From Azolla caroliniana (Eukaryota > Polypodiophyta), in assembly GCA_043228905.1 (NCBI GenBank), contig JBHGNT010000014.1, forward strand, positions 8,866,001 through 8,930,000: a DNA stretch of 64,000 bases. The letters are read 5' to 3'. Each line of letters starts with the position of its first letter. The stretch's first letter is position 1. This document shows positions 51,421-58,985 of this stretch, piece after piece. The translations under genes were made by a program, and so were the position numbers. The notes below the pieces were generated by a model, which saw only the letters and a program-made list of their open reading frames with translations, had not been told where the DNA came from and did no database searches.

Positions 51421-54355
51421 GTCTTCGTGACGAGACACGAAGCAAACTCAATGAAACAGAGCACCCCGAGATCGGACGAGGTGTGGTACGTAGACTCCGG
51501 GACAAAAATCCGAGTCGGACATCGACTTGTGGCACAAGCGGATAGGCCACGTCAACCACCAGCGACTTCAAGATCTGCCAGCTTGGGAAGCAACACCGAC
51601 TTCCTTTCCCCAACGAGCGAAATCGGAGCCGGAACAAGCTTGACCTTATACACTCCGATGTATGGGGGCCGACACAAAACGTTAGTCTTGGCGGGAGCCG
51701 ATACATCGTCTCCTTCATTGACGACCACACGCGGCACACGTGGATCTACCTCATTGAGAGGAAGAGCGAGGTCTTTGACTGTTTTCGGGACCTCAAGGGG
51801 TTCGTGGAAACGGAAACGGGACGGAAGATCAAGTGCTTGTGGTCGGATGGCGGGAAAGAGTACTTTTCCGGTCAATTCAACGGTTACTTACAACAAATGG
51901 GAATTCGCCGCGAATTCAGTTGTAGATACACGCCGGAGCAAAACGGCGTGGCCGAGAGAAAGAATCAGTCAGTTGTGGAAGCGGCACGGACAATGCTTGA
52001 GGAGAAGAGCTTGCCCAAGTTCTACTGGGCCGAGGCGGTAAGGACCGTGGTATACATCCAGAACTGGATCGGAGACAAAGTGTCGGCACACGAGCTATAT
52101 TTCGGAACGAAGCCGAACTTGAGGGTGTTGGGTAGCATTGCGTCTGTGCATATACCGAAGGAGAAAAGGAGGAAGCTGGACGCAAAGGCCGAGAAATGCA
52201 TCTTGGTCGGTTACTCAGACGAGCAGAAGGGTTATAAGTGCTATAACCCTCGCACAAAACAAGCGCGTGTCAGCCGCGACGTTGTGTTTGACAAGTCCAC
52301 GTCCTAGTACCTGCCCCCGACTACGAACCCCGACTCGAATCCGAGCTCTGACGATGAGCTCAGCAAGGCCGAGATGCCTCCGGATGAGCCCGAAATCGAG
52401 ACCCGCGAAGAGAGTCCGATTTCACTCCGGTTAAGTGGACCGATTGGACGACTGAGTCGGTACGACCAGTCCGATGAAGAGCCGACGAGTAGTGGAGACT
52501 CGGCCGTGCATTCCCCGGGCAGGAAGCCGAGGAGACGGCTTACGCGCAAAGAGAAAGGGAAGAAGAAGGTGTCGGATTCCGGCACGGAAAGGAACGAGTC
52601 AGACCGACCCGACTCCGACTCCGAGGGAACCAATGATAGGTCTTTAAAGATGAAGACTGCGTCGACCGAGAAGGCCTCGACATCGGCTAATGTGAGATTA
52701 CGCCGATCTACCCGCCAGAAGAATCCTGTTTTGCGGTTCGGATACAACGAGTACATGGCGCATCATTATGCGTACATCACCCGTGTAGCGGAACTGCGTG
52801 AGCCGGAGAGCTACGCAGAAGCGGCTAAAGACGCGAATTGGCGTGCCGCGATGGAGGAAGAGATGCACGCATTGGCGGAGAACGAGACCTGGGACCTGGT
52901 TGACGCACCAAGAGGGGTAAAACCGATCGGGTGTAGGTGGGTGTACAAAGTCAAGTACAACACCAATGGCTCGGTCAACCGGTAGAAGGCTCGGCTAGTG
53001 GCAAAGGGCTACGCGCAGAAGCACGACGTCGACTACAATGAGACATTTGCGCCGGTCGCGAAAATGACGACCGTCCGTGTTTTGATCACAGTAGCCGCGG
53101 CCAAGGGGTGGCACCTACATCAAATGGATGTAAAGAATGCGTTCCTACAAGGTGACCTTGAGGAACAAGTGTACATTGTATAGCCCCCCGGATTTCGGGT
53201 TTAGGGTTTAGGGTTTAGGGTTTAGGGTTTAGGGTTTAGGGTTTAGGGTTTGGAACAAACTCCTCGGCAGTATGCCGACTGAAGAAGTCCCTTTACGGAC
53301 TAAAGCAAGCCCCGCGTGCCTGCAATACGAAGATCGCGCAACAACTGCGTCGGATGGGCTTTGTCACGTCAAAATCGGACTCTTCCCTGTTCATCCGGAA
53401 AGGTCGACTCGGACCGGTTAGTATTTTACTATAGGTTGATGACTTGGTCATCACCGGCGCCGACCTAGGTGAAATCGACCACGTGAAGCTCCAGCTTGTG
53501 GCATCGTTCGACATGAAGGATCTGGGGGACCTTCATTACTTCCTCGGGATCGAAGTGATCCGTACCCCCGAAGGCATATTGATCAGCCAACGTCATTACG
53601 TGCTGGGTATGCTCTTCAAACTCGGGATGGCCGATTGTAAGTCCATCTCGACTCCTCTGGACAGAACCATCAAGCTTCGTCCCGATACGGGAAAGGTATG
53701 CGACCCGACGAGGTTCCGAAAAATTGTCAGAAGCCTCATATACTTGACCATCACCCGACCCGACCTCAGTTATCCGGTCGGGGTGATCAGTCAGTTCATG
53801 GCGCGACCTACCGAGGAGCACCTTCAGTGTGCACAACACATATTTAGGTACGTAGGTGGCACTAAGGACCGAGGACTGCTATATCGGACCGGTGCAGCCG
53901 CGCAGTTAGTCGGCTACACCGATGTTGATTGTCCGATCCACGTCTGGATACGCGTTCTCCCTCGGGAGTGCCGCGATCGCGTGGAGCAGTAAGAAGCAGC
54001 CGACAGTTGCACTGTCGAGCACCGAAGTTGAGTACCGAGGAGCGACTGTCGCAACATGCGAAGCCATATGGTTGAAGCGGCTACTTACAGACCTGCAAGA
54101 GGAGGTGTCAGATCCGACGACGATCTATTGCGACAACCTCAGCAGCATCCAACTCGCGAAGAACTCCGTCTTCCACGCACGGACCAAGCACATTCAGGTG
54201 CACTACCATTTCGTCCGTGAGCGTGTCCTTTCCGGTGAAGTCGAACTTCAATACGTGCCGACGGATCGGCAGACTGCCGACATCTTCACAAAGCCTCTTG
54301 GTCTGGACAAGTTGCGGCAATTCTCAAGTGCGCTCGGGTTGCGTCACCTCGATGT
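51421..54355 (+). pseudogene. Cop-3 copy P Pol
   Basis: Protease start WYVDSGT, then a jump into ESDIDLWHKRIGHVNHQRLQ (protease body lost), a second jump to the QLGKQH region, LIHSDVWGPTQNVSLGGSRY in a shifted frame, KCLWSDGGKEYFSGQFNGYL, YTPEQNGVAERKNQSVVEAA, HELYFGTKPN, stop at 52,305, [37 protein letters not shown], stop at 52,983, [20 protein letters not shown], stop, then the telomere insert. After it: SLYGLKQAPRACNTK, the YVDD box reads *VDD (Tyr codon now TAG near 53,433), DLGDLHYFLGIEVIRTPEGI, and RNase H KKQPTVALSSTEVEYRGATV. Confidence 0.92.
53197..53251. repeat. Interstitial telomere repeat (TTTAGGG)n inserted in Cop-3 reverse transcriptase
   Basis: 55 bp of perfect plant telomere repeat replaces five bases of coding sequence. 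Copy M reads CCCCCGGATTTC-ACTTC-GGAACGAACTCC; copy P reads CCCCCGGATTTC-(repeat)-GGAACAAACTCC. Both sides are otherwise colinear, so the tract was added after copy P inserted. Confidence 0.97.
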
Positions 54356-54893
54356 GCCGAGCTTGAGGGGGAGAACAGTCCTGAACGACCAAGCAAAGCA
54401 GCAGGAAAGGAGCGGAGGCCGCGACACCGAGTCGGTTGACTCGGCTGTTGACTCAATTTTCGAGTTCGACTTCGGATCGGCTGAAGTAGCCGAGGGCGGA
54501 CCCACGGAAAAGTCCGAAAGCGGACAGAAGGGGAGTAGCCGAAGGAGAGAGCTAAAGCCAACCACGCATAGGGGAGATGACGCAATCAAGGGCGAGAAGA
54601 CCGAAGACGAGTTGGAGACAGCCAACTCGGACGAGAGCGAAAACCGATCGGAAGTAGCCGAGTCGGTTCGGATGTTTGATTCAGACACGTTGAATCAACC
54701 GAGGCCCAAGCAGAAGAAGTGTCGACACCGTAACAACAGAAGAGCTGATAAGGGTCACATGAGCAGACAAGCCGACCGTAAGGGTCGAAGCGCGCAGAGT
54801 CGAACATGTCGAGGAGCGTGAGCGAGGCATGAAGCCAGGAGGAACCGGAGCTGTGAAGATCCCGAAGAGCCTCAAGTTGAGCTTGAGGGGGAG
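54356..54893 (+). pseudogene. Cop-3 copy P extra C-terminal domain between two polypurine tracts
   Basis: The frame reads through an internal CTTGAGGGGGAGA (54,362-54,374) as SLRGRTVLNDQAKQ and stays open for about 150 residues to a stop near 54,821. Segments: SVDSAVDSIFEFDFGSAEVA, KGEKTEDELETANSDESENR, then basic RPKQKKCRHRNNRRADKG. The true PPT follows at 54,882. The acidic-then-basic make-up is shared with Cop-1 although sequence identity is low. It is kept open in a copy whose other domains have many stops, though this may be chance. Confidence 0.72.
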
Positions 54894-55254
54894 TGTTGAG
54901 AGACAAGCTCAACATCGGCCGGATCGGCTGAAGAAGCTGAGGACCGGATCGGCTGGGACCGATCGGTTAGGCCGTTAGGAAAGATATTCCATGAGGAATA
55001 TATTTGGGAGTTAGTGTAGGAGCTCTTAATGAGCATTGAAGTACTGTCAGTACTCCAATCAGTCCTTCTAGGGCTTGTACAAAGTGTTCATTGAACACAT
55101 ATATGTTTTGTTTTTTTGTCTTTTCATTATACATATTCTCCCTTTGGTGTCTTTATCTCCCGCGTATACTGTGTAAGCTCAAGCTCTCCATTAAACCTAA
55201 GTGTTCTCCCTTCTGTTCTGTCTTTATACTTGCTTCCGCACGCTACTTTTTACA

Positions 55255-55342
55255 ATTAAGAAGCTGGGGGCCACTTGTAAAATACTGTAATAGTAATCAT
55301 GTATTTAACCGTTAAAAAAAAACAAAAAAAAAGGAGAAGGTA
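55255..55342 (+). mobile_element. Gyp-A copy 2: polypurine tract and possible start of 3' LTR
   Basis: After ATTAA comes AAGCTGGGGGCC, parallel to CACGGGGGC of copy 1, then ACTTGTAAAATACTG. A TG at 55,276 could start the 3' LTR. Similarity to the copy 1 LTR is weak beyond the A-run, so the LTR cannot be delimited. Confidence 0.45.
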
Positions 55343-55925
55343 GTGAGGACTATTAAAAGGGACTTTATGCATGCACAAACATCTAGGGCAAGAATACGTG
55401 GCACTACAATGTCACATAGACCAATGCACCCTAAACCACAAAAAGAGCAAAGCAGTAGGTTTTCTTCGCATTACAAACAACAAACCTCTCCTCGCTCTCT
55501 TCGCTCTCCACCATACAACAGAGCTCGTGCTCACCATAACCTGCAATCTTCGACTAACCTTCACGAGCCTTATCCACCCCCGATGCCTATCACTATCTCT
55601 GCAGCTCTATGCAGATGGCTCCTAGAAAAGGGGTTTGAGGGCTATATCAGGGTCACTGAAGCACCACCGCACCTTGAAGCTCTTGACATAACCAAGAAGT
55701 TGAATGTGGACACAGTGACGAACGCCACCGTTCGGAAGAAACTTGGGTTATCGGTGATTGGGGAAAAGCACTTCGACATTTCTCTTGCAGAAACGCTCGG
55801 GAAATACTTTGGAGAATATTCAACATCGGCTAAAGCATACAGAACGAAGGATATTCCAAATCCATTTTTTGGGAAATCGCCAAGTTCCTATAGGAGGTCG
55901 GGTGCGTACACGTCAATGCATACGG
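55343..55925 (+). CDS. Unassigned ORF, about 194 codons, 3' end cut by a Gyp-B LTR
   Basis: I do not recognise the protein. The first 80 residues are basic and S/P/R/H-rich (SSRFSSHYKQQTSPRSLRSP). The next 90 look like a folded domain: ITISAALCRWLLEKGFEGYI, VTEAPPHLEALDITKKLNVD, VRKKLGLSVIGEKHFDISLA, ETLGKYFGEY. The frame then runs into LTR sequence at 55,926 and stops 13 codons later. It lies just past the Gyp-A polypurine tract, so it may be genomic DNA next to the element or sequence captured by it. Start Met is uncertain; a real start nearer MPITISAAL is plausible. Confidence 0.4.
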
Positions 55926-56067
55926 TGTCGAGGAAAAAACCGTCCCGAGGCAGATTCGGGGAATAGTGTGTGTGAACTAGCCCTTACACGCGGGCACAAA
56001 GTTTAATGTATTGTACATAGTTAGGTAAAGACCAGCCAATGCAATATCCTAGGTGGCGCATATTCAT
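55926..56067 (+). mobile_element. Gyp-B LTR, left piece, truncated family member
   Basis: Starts TGTCGAGGAAAAAACCGTCC after ACGG (55,922-55,925). It is colinear with other Gyp-B LTRs to the copia solo LTR at 56,068 and continues for about 50 bp at 56,880 (AGGTAGGAAATCGAGGAGTA) to AATAATGTT near 56,928, where similarity ends. The right two thirds of the LTR and its duplication are missing. Confidence 0.85.
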
Positions 56068-56874
56068 TGTTGGGAGACAGGTCCCTCCAGATGGGAAGGG
56101 AGAAGAAAAGTCCTCGGCCGAATCCGTATGAGGTGGACCCGGCTACGGAGAGCCGAATGATACAGACCTGGTGAAGACCGGATGAGGAGTACCCGGCTAC
56201 GGAGAGCCGGATGATACAGACCCACCCGGTGAAGACCGGATGAGGAGTACCCGGCTACGGAGAGCCGGATGGTGCAGGCCCGGAATGAACCGGATGAGGA
56301 GTACCCGGCGACGGAGAGCCGGATGGTGCAGGCCCGGTATGAACCGGATGAGGAGTGCCCGGTTACGGAGAGCTGGATGGTGCAGGCCCGATATGAACCG
56401 GAGGAAGAAACATATTAGTAAATATGTTTCTGAGAGCCCATCGAGGCTATATTTGTAAATAGCCGAAAAGTCATATTAGTATAAATGTGACTTAGGGCAA
56501 ACCTTTTTTTGTGGTTGTCATTTTTCCTTGTTGGTGTAAGAAGAAGAGAGAGCATGTAATAGTGTACAGAGAGAGAGAGAGAGAGAGAAAGAGGTCGTTG
56601 CCTCTGTTGTAACCGCCGCCTGTGGCGAAGAGCGTGAGTCTGAGGTCGTTGCCTCCGAGAACTCACTGTTTTGTACATTCATACATAGTGACAGTTTGCA
56701 GCCTGTGGGCTGCCGTGGTTTTTCCCCTAGTTTGGGGTTTTCCACGTAAACCTCCTGTGTAGTGTGTGTATCTTCCTCTCCTTTGTATCGTGTTTCTATT
56801 TCCCACTTTCTGTGTATGAAAATAATCTCGGTTGCGGCCGAGCGTTGCGCATAAGGAACGTTGGGTTCCCGTCA
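56068..56874 (+). mobile_element. Copia solo LTR of the Cop-4 lineage, duplication TTCAT
   Basis: 807 bp from TGTTGGGAGACAGGTCCCTC to GGTTCCCGTCA, flanked by TTCAT at 56,063-56,067 and 56,875-56,879. It shares the Cop-4 LTR order: GGTCCCTCCRGATGGGA start, GGATGAGGAGTACCCGGCTA minisatellite (about 56,110-56,400), CTATATTTGTAAATAGCC, a promoter-like AGTATAAATGTGAC near 56,478, then GAGAGAGA and a GTTTTCCACGT block. Diverged, so an older relative. Confidence 0.9.
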
Positions 56875-56928
56875 TTCATTAGGTAGGAAATCGAGGAGTA
56901 TCTCTATCCGAAAGGACAGAGAATAATG

Positions 56929-57240
56929 TTATCGCTAGGGCCGAACAATGGCCTAACATAGGGTGTCCCTTTGAGACACTTCACCAAAGGGGTGTTGCAG
57001 TGAGATAAAGTTAGACCGACTATTAATGAAACCCTAATTGGTTACTAAGCGGCAAGATCATTAGTCAAAATACACGTGTAGGATAAATTATACTTAGCCC
57101 AGAATGGTAATTAACAATGATTAAGATATAGAACAACAACACTCTATTAATTATCCGCTAATGATTACAATCTAACCGGGCCCTTTTGTAGGTCTCTGGC
57201 TCTAGGTACAAACCGGTGCCAACCGGCAACCGGCTACAAA
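56929..57240. other. Non-coding DNA between LTRs, nothing recognised
   Basis: No ORF of note. The right end is rich in ACCGG words (AACCGGTGCCAACCGGCAAC), which includes the CCGG target of the next LTR. Confidence 0.6.
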
Positions 57241-57244
57241 CCGG

Positions 57245-58784
57245 TGTCGCGAAAATACGACGAGGATACGTGAACTTTGAGGCAAGACCCCGGGGCCTCC
57301 GACCAGAGGATAATCACATGTGTGCGTTTATATTTTTAACAATTAACAAAAAGAAGAAATTTAATAATTTTCATTAACAAAGGAAAAAGAAATTACAATA
57401 TGTCCCAAGATTGGGATTTAGAAGTTTTAGGTTTACTAAGATTAATAGAAAAGAAAAATTAGGGGTTTTGAGAGATATGGCTTCCGTAGGGAAGATTAGG
57501 ATTAGGTTATATGAGTATTATGGCTTCTGTAGGGAAGATTAGGGTTTTTGAGTATTATGGCTTCCGTAGGGAATTTTAGGGTTTATGAGAGTTATGGCTT
57601 CCCCAAGATAAGGGAGTTGAGAAGAAAAATAAGATAATATGGAGAGTGCCTCCCAGTGTAGGAAAAAAAAAAATGGAATAAATATGGAGTTCTCCCTTGA
57701 TCATAGCTTTTCCACTTTTTGTTGCATGGCCTCTACTTTTAGTTGCCTAGCTTTTTCTTTTGGTTGCATGTGACTGTCCACATGACCTTTACTTTTTCCA
57801 TGCACTCCTTTAGTTGCTTGTGTCCACATGGCCTTTACTTTAGTTCTCTTCACTTTACTTTAGTTTGTTGCATGATCCAATCTTTCGTCCGTCCGCTTCC
57901 AACCTCGTCCGGTAGCCGGTTCCATTTTGCTTGCCGGCCGGTTCCGGTTTCCTTGCCGGTTCCAGTTCTGGTTGTGCTTGCCGGCCGGTTCCGGTTTGCT
58001 TGCCGGTTCCGGTTCCGGTTTTGCTTGCCGGCCGGTTCCGGGTTTGCTTACCGGCCGGTTTCTGGTTTTGCTTACCAGCCGGTTTCGGTTTGCTTGCCGA
58101 TTACCGGTTCCGGTTTTGCTTGTCGGCCGGTTTCCAGTTTGCATACCTGTTCCGGTTCCGGTTTGCTTGCCGGCCGGTTTGCATACCCGTTCCGGTTCCG
58201 GTTTTGCTTGCCGACCGGTTCCAGTTTTGCATACCGGCCGGTTTCCGGATTGCATACCGGCCAGTTTCCGGATTTGCTTACCGGCCCGTTTCCGGATTTG
58301 CTTACCGGCCCGTTTCCGGATTTGCTTACCCGACCCGTTTTCCGGATTTGCTTACCGGCCGGTTTCCGGATTTGCTTACCAGACCCGTTTTCCGGATTTG
58401 CTTACCGGCCAGTTTCCGGATTTGCTTACCAGACCCGTTTTCCGGATTTGCTTACCGACCGGTTTCCGGTTTTAAGGAATTTGGCCACCATCATCCATCA
58501 AGACAAAGTGGCCAAAGTGCTCTTAGCACAAAAGAAAAATGAGGGAGCTCAAGCTGTTTATATAGCCAGGGCCTTAACTTTCCTATCTATGTGGGATAGT
58601 TCTAATTTCCCTATCTAATCAAACTTTATTTTCTCATAACTTGGTATGTATTTCTCCATTTTGTATATAGTAAAATACATTTTGAAGCTCTTGAGTATAT
58701 CCATCTTTCTATAGTAAGCTACTAATCTAATCTATAATAATTATTTCATTTTTTTTTTCATAGTGTGTGAAGATTCACACGACA
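57245..58784 (-). mobile_element. LTR-C solo LTR, minus strand, 4-bp duplication CCGG
   Basis: 1,540 bp, plus-strand ends TGTCGCGAAAATACG and GATTCACACGACA, flanked by CCGG at 57,241-57,244 and 58,785-58,788. Reverse copy of the solo LTR at 10,043-11,192. The long open frames on the plus strand across 57,743-58,618 are a by-product of the minisatellite and not genes. Confidence 0.92.
57900..58480. repeat. Expanded CCGGCCGGTTTCCGGATTTG minisatellite in LTR-C
   Basis: About 20 units of 24-32 bp based on TTGCTTACCGGCCGGTTTCC. Toward the right end (58,240-58,460) units are most alike, and a two-unit pattern alternating ACCAGACCCGTTTTCCGG with ACCGGCCGGTTTCCGG appears. This shows recent higher-order duplication. 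Confidence 0.92.
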
Positions 58785-58788
58785 CCGG

Positions 58789-58985
58789 TCCGGATCCGGA
58801 TCGGCATACCGATTCCGGGTTCGTCCATTCGCTTCTCAAAATCATAATAGTTCTATATTATATATATAATTAGCTCTCGGTTATTAATTATCCCTTTCTT
58901 CCATTTTGGACTTTCCTTGCCGGCCAGTTAACACATGGCATGCCCGTGGGACAATACCTTATACGTCAAATCCCACAATCCGGCT
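58789..58985. other. Short AT-rich spacer, nothing recognised
   Basis: Contains ATTATATATATAATTAGC and no coding signal. Confidence 0.5.

Larger units (their letters stand above)
50039..55254 (+). mobile_element. Cop-3 copy P (plus strand), both LTRs, deleted interior; duplication ATTAA
   Basis: 5' LTR 50,039-50,398 (360 bp), primer site TGGTATCAGAGG at 50,399, polypurine tract 54,882-54,893, 3' LTR 54,894-55,254 (361 bp). ATTAA is perfect at 50,034-50,038 and 55,255-55,259. LTRs differ at roughly 15 positions by eye, so the insertion is older than Cop-4. Damage includes microhomology deletions near 51,504 and 51,576 and a 55-bp telomere-repeat insertion at 53,197. Confidence 0.95.

Noticed and set aside
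56110-56400. CRISPR-like regular repeats
   Set aside because: Contiguous tandem units without spacers, located in a copia solo LTR, and the setting is a eukaryotic genome.
57743-58618. Three overlapping long plus-strand ORFs (up to 291 codons) rich in CLPAGSGFA and FRICLPA repeats
   Set aside because: They are the translated minisatellite of an LTR-C solo LTR, open in all frames because the unit lacks stops; the repeat explains them.
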